From NCBI GenBank assembly GCA_035294565.1, contig DATGKR010000081.1, positions 1 to 16,143 on the forward strand: DNA of 16,143 nucleotides, in the 5' to 3' direction. The notes under the pieces were generated by a model, which saw nothing but the letters and a program-made list of their open reading frames with translations, was not told where the DNA came from and did not search any database. Positions 1-7,238 of this stretch are shown piece after piece (position 1 is the first letter of the stretch; each line of letters opens with the position of its first letter). The stretch is from DATGKR01 sp035294565. GTDB lineage: Bacteria > Actinomycetota > Acidimicrobiia > Acidimicrobiales > Palsa-688. The translations under genes were made by a program, and so were the position numbers.

Positions 1-309
1 TGGGCGTCGTGGTGCGGACCGTGCCGCGCGTTCGCGCCGGTGTTCGAGCAGGCCTCCGCGGCTCACCCCGACCTCACGTTCGCCAAGGTGGACACCGAGG
101 CGGAGCAGGAGCTGGCTGCACGCTTCGGGATAATGTCGATCCCCACCCTGATGGTCTTTCGCGACCAGATTCTCGTCTACGCCCAGCCCGGCGCACTCCC
201 AGCTCCCGTCTTGGAGCAGCTCATCACCAAAGTGGAGGATCTCGACATGGACGAGGTGAGACGACAGGTCGCGGAGGCCGAGCACAGCGCAACGCGCACG
301 GCGAACTGA
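1..309 (+). CDS. trxA: Thioredoxin, 5' end missing
   Basis: This open frame runs in from the left edge and stops with TGA at 307-309, giving 102 visible residues. It starts inside the active-site segment: WASWCGPC occupies visible residues 1-8, with the redox pair Cys5 and Cys8. The conserved cis-proline loop follows as SIPT near residues 45-48. Thioredoxins are cytosolic dithiol-disulfide oxidoreductases that reduce protein disulfides using electrons from thioredoxin reductase. About 25-30 N-terminal residues lie outside the window. The C-terminus has a short charged extension after the fold (DMDEVRRQVAEAEHS), slightly longer than in minimal thioredoxins. No operator site is visible here, so I do not count it as a member of the regulon described downstream. 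The family call is firm. The symbol is generic and paralogues are possible. Confidence 0.9.
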   Translation, partial: WASWCGPCRAFAPVFEQASAAHPDLTFAKVDTEAEQELAARFGIMSIPTLMVFRDQILVYAQPGALPAPVLEQLITKVEDLDMDEVRRQVAEAEHSATRTAN

Positions 310-375
310 GAACGTGTCGCCGGCCGCACCACCTCGAAGACGAGACCTCATGTTCGCCTTCCCGCGGGTTTTGCG

Positions 376-1095
376 GTGATGTCGAAGGAGACGTCCGTTC
401 AACCCACCGGAAACCCCTGGCGGCGCATGCCGCAGGCGGACGCCGTGCTGGCCGTCTGCGCGCACCCCGACGACGAGACCTTCGGCCTCGGAGCCCTTCT
501 CGCCGGGTTCGCCGATCGTGGTGCGGCAGTGTCGCTGCTCTGCTTCACCCGCGGCGAGGCTTCCACCTTGGGCCTCGGCGGGCGGGATCTTGGCGAGCTG
601 CGGGTGGAGGAGCTCCGGGCGGCGACCAGGGAGCTCGGAGTGGGCCGCGTCGAGCTCGGCGACCACCCTGACGGGCGGCTCGGCGAGGTTCCCCTCGAGC
701 TCCTCGCCGGGGAAGTCGCCTCGATGATCTCCGAAGTCCACCCCGATCTGCTGCTGGTTTTCGACGAGGGCGGGATCAGCGGGCACCCCGACCATCGCCG
801 GGCCACGGAGGTCGCGGTGGCAGCGGCGGACAGCGCGAACGTGCCGGTGCTCGCGTGGACGCTTCCCGAGGAAGTGGCTGCAACGTTGAACGCCGAGCTC
901 GGCACCTCCTTCATCGGTCGGGGCGGCCCTGAGCTCGACTTGGTGGTAGAGGTTGACCGCGCCCGGCAGCGAAAGGCGATCTCCGCCCACAGGAGCCAGT
1001 CCAGCGACAACCCTGTCCTATGGCGCCGTCTCGAGCTGCAAGGCTCCCTGGAGGTGCTGCGCTGGCTGCGCCCACCTTCCACGACTGCTCGCTGA
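376..1095 (+). CDS. LmbE/PIG-L family N-acetylglucosaminyl-type deacetylase
   Basis: A 239-residue protein with the LmbE/PIG-L zinc deacetylase signature: AHPDDE at residues 29-34 (His30 and the Asp pair) and GHPDH at 136-140, which supplies the third zinc ligand. A further conserved HRSQ stands at 205-208. The family hydrolyses N-acetyl or amide bonds on amino sugars; actinobacterial members include MshB and Mca of mycothiol metabolism. MshB and Mca are usually near 290-300 residues, so this shorter protein is better left as a general family member with unknown substrate. The start is GTG at 376, followed directly by ATG at 379, which is equally possible; no strong ribosome site separates them. 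It follows the thioredoxin gene on the same strand after 66 bp. It ends 5 bp before the convergent unknown gene. Confidence 0.85.
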   Translation: MMSKETSVQPTGNPWRRMPQADAVLAVCAHPDDETFGLGALLAGFADRGAAVSLLCFTRGEASTLGLGGRDLGELRVEELRAATRELGVGRVELGDHPDGRLGEVPLELLAGEVASMISEVHPDLLLVFDEGGISGHPDHRRATEVAVAAADSANVPVLAWTLPEEVAATLNAELGTSFIGRGGPELDLVVEVDRARQRKAISAHRSQSSDNPVLWRRLELQGSLEVLRWLRPPSTTAR

Positions 1096-1100
1096 GGCGC

Positions 1101-1646
1101 TCAGGCCGATCCGAACTCCCGGTCCGTCGGGTCCGAGAGGTTGTCGTCGAGTATCTCGCGGACTCGCAGGAGGACCTCCTCGTCGCCCGCCAGGGCCAGC
1201 TCGTCGCTCAACCACCCCCCGGCGAGCTCGCCGCGGATCCGCCTGGGCGAGCCGTCGGCCAGGCGAAGGAACTTCTCGAGCAGGCGGGCGCTGGCGAGGG
1301 GGACGAAAGGCTCGGGATCCCACCCCCCGCAGGACACGACGAGGCGGATCTCTTCGAGCGACAGCGGCGAGGACGCCCACATGGACAGCCAGGTGGCCAC
1401 CTCGTCTGGCCGGCGCCCCCCCGCCAGGTACCCCATCGTCTCGGGGTTCTCGGTGATCACCTCGAGCACGTCGACGAGACGGCCGCCCCAGCCGTGGTCG
1501 CGCCGGAACAGGTCGGCCACGCCGGCAGGGACGGCACCCTCTGCGTCCACGGCGGAGCTGAGCGCCTCGGCAAGCTCCGACGGGCTCGGTTCTGTCGGCG
1601 AGAAACGAGCACCTGGTTCGTCGGTGATCGGGGGCTCGGCGCTCAC
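1101..1646 (-). CDS. Uncharacterised 181-residue protein, coupled to the alcohol dehydrogenase
   Basis: I do not recognise this protein. The start is GTG at 1646-1644, overlapping the dehydrogenase stop codon in a GTGA arrangement, a strong sign of translational coupling and of the real start. Longer extensions of the same frame lie antisense-in-phase within the dehydrogenase and are not credible. The first 20 residues are proline- and acid-rich and probably disordered. The remainder looks mainly helical and acidic, with a single Cys-Gly-Gly (VVSCGGWDPEPF) near the middle and a helical LLEKFLRLADGSPRR segment. No signal peptide or membrane segment is visible. Being locked to the dehydrogenase, it may act on, regulate or stabilise that enzyme, but this is inference. 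It would share operator box A with the dehydrogenase. Confidence 0.75.
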   Translation of the reverse strand: MSAEPPITDEPGARFSPTEPSPSELAEALSSAVDAEGAVPAGVADLFRRDHGWGGRLVDVLEVITENPETMGYLAGGRRPDEVATWLSMWASSPLSLEEIRLVVSCGGWDPEPFVPLASARLLEKFLRLADGSPRRIRGELAGGWLSDELALAGDEEVLLRVREILDDNLSDPTDREFGSA

Positions 1647-2683
1647 CGGGACAACACCACCTTGACAGCTCCGGTTGCAGCAGCGCGTCCGTAGACGTCG
1701 TAGGCCTCGATCATCTCGTCGAGCGCGAAGTGGTGGGTGGCGAAACGCCCGGCGTCGATCTGCCGCGAAGCGAGGAGGCGCAGAAGGGTGGGCGTGGAAT
1801 AGGTGTCGACCAGGCCGGTGGTCACCGTCACGTCGCGGGTCCAAAGAGACTCGAGGTGCAGCGTGGCCGGCTTTCCGTGCACGCCGATGTTGGCCACGTG
1901 GCCTCCTGGGCGCACCAGCTTGGTGCACAACTCGAAGCTGTCGGGAACCCCCACCGCCTCGATGGCCACGTCCGCGCCCAGTCCCCCTGTGAGGCCTCCG
2001 ACGTATGAGACGGGGTCCTCGCGGGAGTTGTTCACGGTAAGGTCCGCGCCGAAGACCTTGGCCGCCTCCAGGCGGCTGTCGGCCAGGTCGATCGCGATTA
2101 TGTGGCTCGGCGAGAACAGCTTGGCGCCGGTGATCGCCGACAGGCCGATCGGCCCTGCCCCAACCACCGCCACTGTGTCGCCGGGAGAGACCTGGCCGTT
2201 GAGCACCCCGACCTCGTATCCCGTGGGCAAGATGTCGGCCAGCATGAGGATCTCCTCGTCGGAGGCCCCCTGGGGCAGGCGGTAGGTAGAGGTGTCGGCG
2301 AAGGGGACCCGCACGTACTCGGCCTGGGTGCCGTCGATCAGGTGGCCGAGGATCCATCCCCCGCCGCCGGTGCACTGCCCATAACGGCCCTCCCGGCAGA
2401 AGCGGCAGGTTCCGCACGCCGAGATGCACGACACGAGCACTCGGTCACCCGGGGAAAGGGTCTTCACTCCGGTGCCGACCTCCTCGACGGTGCCGACCGC
2501 CTCGTGGCCCAAGATGCGCCCGGCGGTCACCTCGGGGACGTCGCCTTTCAAGATGTGCAGATCGGTGCCGCAGATGGTGGTCGTGTCGACACGCACGATG
2601 ACGTCTGTGCTCACCTCGATCTTCGGGTCGGGCACCGCCTCCCAGGATTTCTCAGCCGGTCCGTGATAGACGAGCGCTTTCAT
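1643..2683 (-). CDS. Zinc-dependent alcohol dehydrogenase (MDR superfamily)
   Basis: A full-length 346-residue medium-chain dehydrogenase that should oxidise or reduce an alcohol/aldehyde pair with NAD(H) in the cytosol. Catalytic zinc ligands are visible as Cys38 (TICGTD) and His60-Glu61 (GHEAVG). The structural zinc lobe has Cys90, Cys93, Cys96 and Cys104. The Rossmann nucleotide motif GAGPIG is at 175-180, and Asp199 at the end of the second strand favours NAD over NADP. The substrate cannot be read from sequence. The ATG at 2683 opens with MKALVYHGP, typical of the family, and lies behind an AGGAGG-like site (GAAGAGGAGGTCCCC). Operator box A lies about 69 bp upstream, placing the gene in the putative DosR-type regulon, where it could dispose of reducing equivalents at low oxygen (inference). 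Confidence 0.92.
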   Translation of the reverse strand: MKALVYHGPAEKSWEAVPDPKIEVSTDVIVRVDTTTICGTDLHILKGDVPEVTAGRILGHEAVGTVEEVGTGVKTLSPGDRVLVSCISACGTCRFCREGRYGQCTGGGGWILGHLIDGTQAEYVRVPFADTSTYRLPQGASDEEILMLADILPTGYEVGVLNGQVSPGDTVAVVGAGPIGLSAITGAKLFSPSHIIAIDLADSRLEAAKVFGADLTVNNSREDPVSYVGGLTGGLGADVAIEAVGVPDSFELCTKLVRPGGHVANIGVHGKPATLHLESLWTRDVTVTTGLVDTYSTPTLLRLLASRQIDAGRFATHHFALDEMIEAYDVYGRAAATGAVKVVLSR

Positions 2684-2751
2684 TGGGGACCTCCTCTTCG
2701 GGTTTCCGTGTGCCTCTGCTCAGCCTGCGCCGCCGCTTCTAGGTGGGGTTA

Positions 2752-2765
2752 GGGTCGAAGGTCAC
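2752..2765 (-). promoter_or_regulatory. DosR-like operator, box A
   Basis: GGGTCGAAGGTCAC, reading GGGTC-N4-GTCAC on the plus strand, 69 bp upstream of the dehydrogenase start. The 14-mer is identical to box B. It is a degenerate form of the GGGNC-N4-GNCCC pattern seen elsewhere in the window. Confidence 0.62.
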
Positions 2766-2804
2766 CTCAGTGCCATCGCTCTCCTCCGACCCCTCACCGG
2801 ACGA

Positions 2805-2824
2805 CCGGCGGCAGGAGCCGCCGG
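2805..2824 (-). terminator. Hairpin downstream of the Hsp20 gene
   Basis: CCGGCGGC and GCCGCCGG form a perfect 8-bp GC-only stem around an AGGA loop, 20 bp beyond the Hsp20 stop codon. There is no clear U-tract, so it may be a non-canonical terminator or an mRNA 3' end stabiliser. Confidence 0.5.
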
Positions 2825-2844
2825 CCGCGGGGTGGGTTGGGGCG

Positions 2845-3264
2845 TCAGGCGGCGCTGGCAGTCGCGATGGCCTCCGCCTTGGACGAGGCGTTCACCTCTA
2901 CGCGCCGAGGCTTGGCTTCTTCGGCGACCGGGATCCGCAGGCGCAGGACGCCGTTCTCGTAGGAGGCTTGCACGCCTGCGGTGTCGAGGCCGTCACCGAG
3001 GAAAAGCTGGCGGGTGAAGGTCCCCTGGGGTCGTTCGCAAACCACGGTTTTGGCCTGCTCATCGCTCCAGTGCCGCTCCGCTCGCACGGTGAGCACGTTC
3101 TTCTCCACCGTGACCTCGATGGACTCGGGCCTCACACCGGGCAGGTCGACGTCGACGTGGAATGCCTCGCCTTTGCGGTAGGCGTCGAGCGGCATGGTCC
3201 TCGTCGTTCGCACCGGCCCGAAGAGCCGGTCGAGCTCGTCGAAGGGATCGAATCTCATCAACAT
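2845..3264 (-). CDS. Hsp20/alpha-crystallin family small heat shock protein
   Basis: A 139-residue small heat shock protein, an ATP-independent holdase that keeps unfolding proteins soluble in the cytosol. The N-terminal arm MLMRFDPFDELDRLF is typical. The alpha-crystallin domain spans about residues 27-113, with the conserved LPGV near 41-44 and the A-SYENGVLRLRIP motif at 100-112. Its IPV could serve as the C-terminal anchoring motif. The ATG at 3264 is chosen because AGGAGG stands six bases upstream; an upstream in-frame ATG at 3312 has no ribosome site and adds a non-homologous leader. Box B lies 69 bp upstream. Mycobacterial DosR regulons include the alpha-crystallin HspX (Acr), so this gene fits that role. 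I do not claim orthology to HspX. Confidence 0.92.
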   Translation of the reverse strand: MLMRFDPFDELDRLFGPVRTTRTMPLDAYRKGEAFHVDVDLPGVRPESIEVTVEKNVLTVRAERHWSDEQAKTVVCERPQGTFTRQLFLGDGLDTAGVQASYENGVLRLRIPVAEEAKPRRVEVNASSKAEAIATASAA

Positions 3265-3270
3265 TACGCA

Positions 3271-3276
3271 CCTCCT
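3271..3276 (-). promoter_or_regulatory. Ribosome binding site that fixes the Hsp20 start
   Basis: AGGAGG on the minus strand, six bases before ATG 3264. It excludes the longer reading from 3312. Confidence 0.8.
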
Positions 3277-3332
3277 TTGCTCGTTGGGTTTCTTGTCACT
3301 TCTGTTCAACATCGCCTGTCGTTCGTTCGATG

Positions 3333-3346
3333 GGGTCGAAGGTCAC
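3333..3346 (-). promoter_or_regulatory. DosR-like operator, box B
   Basis: GGGTCGAAGGTCAC, identical to box A, in the divergent gap between Hsp20 (69 bp to its ATG) and the flavin-type protein (88 bp to its ATG). The distance to the Hsp20 start equals the box A to dehydrogenase distance, suggesting conserved promoter geometry. It could control both flanking genes. Confidence 0.65.
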
Positions 3347-3433
3347 AACCTGGCCGCGCTGTGACAAACGACCCTGGCCGACGCCGCCCGTCAGAGCGAT
3401 GCTGCAGCAAGAGCCAGAAGGCGAGGAGGAACG

Positions 3434-3886
3434 ATGCTCGAGAGGCAGCTATCGGACCAACCGGATGGGGACGACCCGCGCGGCCAACTGCGGGTCCTGA
3501 GCGAGGACGAATGCGCCTCCTTGCTGCGCTCCAGCCGCTTGGGGAGGCTGGCGTTCACGGTCGAGGGTCGGGTCACGATCTTCCCCGTGAACTTCCTCTA
3601 CGACGACGCGAGCGTCGTGGTGCGCACCGCCCCCGGGTTCAAGCTCGAGGAGGCCCCGATGCGGGCGGTTGCATTCGAGATCGACGACGCGAGCCCCACC
3701 GGCACTTGGGGTTGGAGCGTGGTGGTCGAGGGACCGTGCTTCGACGTGAGCTCGTCCATCGACGAGATCTCCGAGCGTCTGCGGAAGCTGCCGCTGGAAC
3801 CCTGGGCGCCGGGGATGCGCGAGCACTGGCTCAGGATCGTCCCGCAAAGCATCACAGGCCGCGCCTTCGGCCCCCGGTCGTCATGA
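3434..3886 (+). CDS. Pyridoxamine 5'-phosphate oxidase-like flavin-binding protein
   Basis: A 150-residue protein of the PPOX-like split-barrel superfamily. After about 18 charged residues comes the family pattern: LSEDECASLLRSSRLGRLAF at 22-41, then a barrel strand with IFPVNFLYDD (PVN motif) and RTAPGFKLEE, a likely phosphate/flavin-contacting loop. Members bind FMN, FAD or F420 and reduce or oxidise small molecules; some only bind cofactor. GAGGAGGAACG directly precedes the ATG, supporting the start. It is divergent from Hsp20 across a 169-bp gap holding box B, so it is probably part of the same regulon. Mycobacterial DosR regulons also include proteins of this superfamily. It ends 16 bp from the convergent USP1 gene. 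Confidence 0.82.
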   Translation: MLERQLSDQPDGDDPRGQLRVLSEDECASLLRSSRLGRLAFTVEGRVTIFPVNFLYDDASVVVRTAPGFKLEEAPMRAVAFEIDDASPTGTWGWSVVVEGPCFDVSSSIDEISERLRKLPLEPWAPGMREHWLRIVPQSITGRAFGPRSS

Positions 3887-3902
3887 TCCCGGAGCGTGGA
3901 CG

Positions 3903-4445
3903 CTATTCCAGGGAGTGACCTCTGTCGTCGCCGGACGCGGGTTGAGCCGACGGCTTCGCTCTAGCTTTCGTGCGCACAATCGTCACCGGGCACGGGGCGT
4001 GGTGGGCGACGTGGGCGCTGACCGATCCGAGCAGAAGGCCTGAGAAGCCTCCTCTGCCTCGCGAGCCGACCACCAACAGCTCAGCGCCTTCGGCTGCGTC
4101 CAGGATCACCTTGGCGGCTGGTCCTTCTACGACCTCGCGGACCACAGTCACGCCCGGTTCGTCCCCCAGCACCTCGGCCAGCTGCTCCTCGAGAGACGCG
4201 GCAGCCTCCTTGGCCCAATCCTCGAAACCTTCGGGGATGGCGACGTAGGCGCCGTAACCGACGGAGGGTATGTGCCAAGCCTCCACCACCTTGAGCGTCG
4301 CCCCGCGCAGGCGGGCCTCGTCAGCCGCCCAGCGCAGCGCTGCGGAGGACGACTCGGAGCCGTCCACCCCCACGACCACGAGCCGCTCACGCCGGTCGGC
4401 CCCAGACCCTTCCGCGTGGACGTTCGAGACCTCTTCGCTGTTCAT
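3903..4445 (-). CDS. Universal stress protein, single domain (USP1)
   Basis: A 180-residue cytosolic UspA-family protein. The fold begins at LVVVGVDGSESSSAALRW (residues 22-39). It keeps the nucleotide-binding motif G-x2-G-x9-G-S in GSRGRGGFSGLLLGS, so ATP binding is expected. The ends carry short charged tails outside the fold. The ATG at 4445 follows a GGAGGTGACTAG site. It is closely similar to USP3 at 9854-10339, including the unusual GYGAY...DWAK segment, so the two are clearly paralogues. It faces away from the kinase gene across a 132-bp gap with two operator boxes (D and E), and is convergent with the flavin-type protein. Universal stress proteins are the most numerous members of known DosR regulons. 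Confidence 0.93.
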   Translation of the reverse strand: MNSEEVSNVHAEGSGADRRERLVVVGVDGSESSSAALRWAADEARLRGATLKVVEAWHIPSVGYGAYVAIPEGFEDWAKEAAASLEEQLAEVLGDEPGVTVVREVVEGPAAKVILDAAEGAELLVVGSRGRGGFSGLLLGSVSAHVAHHAPCPVTIVRTKARAKPSAQPASGDDRGHSLE

Positions 4446-4468
4446 CTAGTCACCTCCAACCACCACTA

Positions 4469-4482
4469 TGGCCGAAGGGCCC
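4469..4482 (-). promoter_or_regulatory. DosR-like operator, box D
   Basis: TGGCCGAAGGGCCC, a near-palindrome one base short of GGGCC-N4-GGCCC. It ends only 24 bp before the USP1 start, closer than the other boxes, and is centred 25 bp from box E. Confidence 0.6.
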
Positions 4483-4493
4483 CTCTGTCATCA

Positions 4494-4507
4494 GGGCCAT
4501 TTGGCCG
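4494..4507. promoter_or_regulatory. DosR-like operator, box E
   Basis: GGGCCATTTGGCCG, in the divergent gap 49 bp from the USP1 start and 71 bp from the kinase start. It is well placed to act on both, together with box D. Confidence 0.65.
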
Positions 4508-4577
4508 GTTCTGCTGGTTGTGAGGTTGCGGCGCTTCGGGCGACGCCAAAACCGCGGGCCGCACGTAAGCTCGCTTC

Positions 4578-6092
4578 GTGACAGAGGCCAGCGCCGAGCT
4601 GCTCCAGGAGCTCTTTCGGGCGTCGCCGGACGCGGTGGTCGTCGTCGACACCTCGGGCCGGATAGAGATGGCCAGCCCAGCCGTCGAGGCGCTTTTCGGC
4701 TGGCGTCCCGACGAGTTGGTAGGCGAGCCGGTGGAAGTTCTGATCCCCACGGAGGCCCACGAGGTCCACAGGCGCCACAGGGCGGCGTACGCTTTGCACC
4801 CGAGAGCTCGGGCGATGGGGTCTGGTCTGGACCTGAAGGGGCGTCGTCGCGACGGCTCGACTTTTTCCGTCGACGTCAGCCTCGCCCCGCTCCTCCTCGG
4901 CGGAGCCAACTTGTTTGGGGCGTTCGTCCGCGACTCGACCGAGCGCCGACGCAACGAGCACCTGTTGCGCTCTGTCAACGAGATCAGCCGCCAGCTGCTC
5001 GCCGGGCGGCCCACCGCCGAGACGCTGCGGCTAACCGCCAGCGAAGCCCGGGAGCTGGTGGATGCGGCTGCCGCATGGGTGGCGGTCCCGGCCGGGCGAG
5101 GTGTTCTAACGGTCGAGGCGGCAGACGGGGAGGGCACCGAGGCGCTCATGGGCGCCCAGTTGGGGGGTGAGACCAGCCTTTCGGCGCGGGCCATGGCCGA
5201 CGGTGAGCCGATCTCGGTGGACGACATGTCGGCGGAGCCGGCGGTCCTCGCAGCCGCGCGGGGGCTGGGGCTCGGTCCGGGCCTGTACCTGCCGATGGCC
5301 GCCGAGGACCGAGCCGTCGGAGCGTTGGTCGTCGCACGGCGGTCCGGCGAGGACGCCTTCACTTTTTCCGAGGCTTCCGCACTCGATATGTTCGCCTCGG
5401 CCGCCGCGATCGTCTTGTCGCTGGGGAGCGCTCGGGCCGAGCTCGAGGAGCTGCGCTTGGTCTCCGAGCACGAGCGCATCGCCCGGGACTTGCACGACAC
5501 AGTCATCCAGCGCCTCTTCGCCCTGGGAATGACCCTGCAGTCCCTCCACCGCCTCGCCGACGGGCTGGTCGCCGAGCGCCTCGACTCGGCGGTCGCGTCC
5601 ATCGACGAGGTGATCCGAGAGATCCGCGAGACGATCTTCGACTTGTCCAACCCCGACGTCGGCGGGGACGACCTCCGGAGGCGGCTGCGGCAGGTGGCCT
5701 CGGAGGCGTCCCCCCAGCTTGGCTTCGAACCGCGGGTCGCCTTCCGCGGCCCCGTCGAAGCGGCCGTGCCTGAGGAGGTCGTCCCCCATCTGCTGTCCGC
5801 AGCCCGCGAGGCGTTGTCGAACGTCGCCCGCCACGCCAAGGCCAGCTCTGCCGAGGTCGTGCTCGACGCCAGAGGCGCGACGATCCTTCTCAGCGTCGCC
5901 GACGACGGTGTCGGCATCGGCAATGCTCCGGCCGCCGGCGCGGGGCTCGCCAACCTGGCCTCCCGGGCCGACAAGCTCGGCGGCGAGCTCAAAGTGACAC
6001 GCCGGCACCCTGCCGGCACCCTGCTGGAGTGGCGGGTCCCTAGAGGGTCGGCCGGCGCGTCGGCCCAGCCCGGCGATCGACGCGACGTGTAG
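4578..6092 (+). CDS. PAS-GAF sensor histidine kinase (NarL/DevS-type HisKA_3)
   Basis: A 504-residue soluble sensor kinase with no membrane segments. Residues 8-122 form a PAS domain ending in RRRDGSTF and FVRDST. Residues about 135-283 form one GAF domain. The HisKA_3 dimerisation helix carries the phospho-acceptor His306 in ARDLHDTVIQRL. The ATPase domain has N-box Asn415 (EALSNVARHA), DDGVGIG at 442-448 and GAGLANL at 454-460. The class pairs with NarL-type regulators, and the DosR-like regulator at 11101 is the obvious partner. Mycobacterial DevS/DosT have two GAF domains and bind haem through a GAF histidine; here the single GAF contains no histidine at all. PAS His64 aligns by eye with the FixL haem ligand. 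The start is GTG at 4578 with no clear ribosome site, so a slightly different start or leaderless mRNA is possible. Confidence 0.92.
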   Translation: MTEASAELLQELFRASPDAVVVVDTSGRIEMASPAVEALFGWRPDELVGEPVEVLIPTEAHEVHRRHRAAYALHPRARAMGSGLDLKGRRRDGSTFSVDVSLAPLLLGGANLFGAFVRDSTERRRNEHLLRSVNEISRQLLAGRPTAETLRLTASEARELVDAAAAWVAVPAGRGVLTVEAADGEGTEALMGAQLGGETSLSARAMADGEPISVDDMSAEPAVLAAARGLGLGPGLYLPMAAEDRAVGALVVARRSGEDAFTFSEASALDMFASAAAIVLSLGSARAELEELRLVSEHERIARDLHDTVIQRLFALGMTLQSLHRLADGLVAERLDSAVASIDEVIREIRETIFDLSNPDVGGDDLRRRLRQVASEASPQLGFEPRVAFRGPVEAAVPEEVVPHLLSAAREALSNVARHAKASSAEVVLDARGATILLSVADDGVGIGNAPAAGAGLANLASRADKLGGELKVTRRHPAGTLLEWRVPRGSAGASAQPGDRRDV

Positions 6093-6094
6093 GT

Positions 6095-7126
6095 TCAGCG
6101 GGGTTCGGAGAGCCGACTCGGGTCCGCTGCGCCCGCCCTCGCCCGGGCAGCGGTGGCCCCAGTCGGGGCGGGTTGGTAGCTGGGGGCGCAGTCTCGGTCG
6201 CGTCTGTCCTGATCTGCGGCACGGGTGGCGATCCTGTCTTTGGGGATTATCACGACCGGGCGCGGGCTGTGCTGCGCGCACTTGCTGCTCACCGAACCGA
6301 GTAGGTGCCCGGCCAAGGCGCTGTGGCTACCCGAGCCCACCACGAGCAGGTCGGCTCGTGCAGCCCGTTCGCAAAGCGAGGTCGCGGGGTCTCCTTCGAG
6401 CACGAGCGGTTCGATCGCCGCTGCAGGGTTCTCGCCGGCGACCTCGGCGATCGCTCTTCCGAGACGTTCCTCGGCGGCCTCCGCCATCGCTGCCTCGTGC
6501 CGCTGGATCGAAGGGAACGTACGCCACTCCAGCCCCATGTCGTCGTCAGGATCGGTTCCGCGCCACACGCTCACCGCTTCGATCACATCGTGGCGCGCCA
6601 CCGCCTCTTCGATTGCCCAGGCCAGGGCACGACGCGAAGCTTCAGAGCCATCTACACCCACCACGATCCGGCCGGCAGCACCCGCGTCGGCCTCTTTGCG
6701 GGTCGACTTTGGCACGATGACGATCGGACAGGGGCTTTGACGGGCGCACTGGCTGCTGACCGATCCCAGCAGCAGCGCTCCCAGGGCGCCGTGACCCCGA
6801 GATCCCACCACCAGCAGGTCGGCACGTTGTGCCTCCACGCAGAGCGTGGCGGCGGGCTCACCTTCGAGAACAAGCGGCTCGATCAGCACCTCCGGGTATT
6901 GCCCAAGGACTTCGTTCAGAGCCTGGGTCGAGCGCGCCTTGGCTTTGTCGAACAGCTTCGCCTCGTTCACGTGGGACTCGAATGCTTCGCCTGTGGCGAG
7001 TGGGCTCTGCCAGACGGTGACGGCCCGGACAAGTGCCTTCCGGCGGGCGGCTTCCTCGACCGTCCACCTGAGAGCCCGCAGGGAGCCTTCCGAGCCGTCG
7101 ACGCCTACCAAGATCTGGCCATACAT
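6095..7126 (-). CDS. Tandem-domain universal stress protein (USP2)
   Basis: A 343-residue protein with two UspA domains in tandem, an architecture common among mycobacterial DosR-regulated stress proteins. Domain 1 (about residues 1-143) opens with QILVGVDGSEGS and keeps an intact nucleotide motif, GSRGHGALGALLLGS. Domain 2 (about 150-295) opens with RIVVGVDGSEAS, but its motif is GSGSHSALAGHLLGS, with the second glycine replaced by serine, so its ATP site may be weakened. The final 45 residues are a charged, proline- and alanine-rich tail outside the fold. The start at 7126 (MYGQILVGVDG) is preferred over an upstream ATG at 7150 because the fold begins immediately and GAGGTGGAGC lies just upstream. 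It converges on the kinase gene with 2 bp between stop codons. Box C lies 113 bp upstream. Confidence 0.92.
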   Translation of the reverse strand: MYGQILVGVDGSEGSLRALRWTVEEAARRKALVRAVTVWQSPLATGEAFESHVNEAKLFDKAKARSTQALNEVLGQYPEVLIEPLVLEGEPAATLCVEAQRADLLVVGSRGHGALGALLLGSVSSQCARQSPCPIVIVPKSTRKEADAGAAGRIVVGVDGSEASRRALAWAIEEAVARHDVIEAVSVWRGTDPDDDMGLEWRTFPSIQRHEAAMAEAAEERLGRAIAEVAGENPAAAIEPLVLEGDPATSLCERAARADLLVVGSGSHSALAGHLLGSVSSKCAQHSPRPVVIIPKDRIATRAADQDRRDRDCAPSYQPAPTGATAARARAGAADPSRLSEPR

Positions 7127-7238
7127 GCTCCACCTCGAACACTCGAACAAGAGAGAAGCGAACGCCTTCCCGGGCCGGCGGACGGTCCTCTCGGGCGCCT
7201 GGGACTCTCAGCGTGGCAGCCGGAGGGGCCGCAGGGTA

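Noticed and set aside
376..1095. A specific MshB or Mca assignment
   Set aside because: The zinc motifs are shared by the whole family and the protein is about 50-60 residues shorter than MshB or Mca.
4980..5430. DevS-like haem-binding GAF domain
   Set aside because: The GAF region has no histidine at all, so the proximal ligand of DevS/DosT cannot be present.
4466..6019. A 517-codon minus-strand open frame through the kinase gene
   Set aside because: It is antisense to a kinase with all its catalytic motifs, and its translation is a serine/arginine-rich string with no domain. It is a by-product of high GC.
7195..7212. A further operator copy around GGGACTCTCAG
   Set aside because: Only the left half site is present; the other half does not match at the required spacing.
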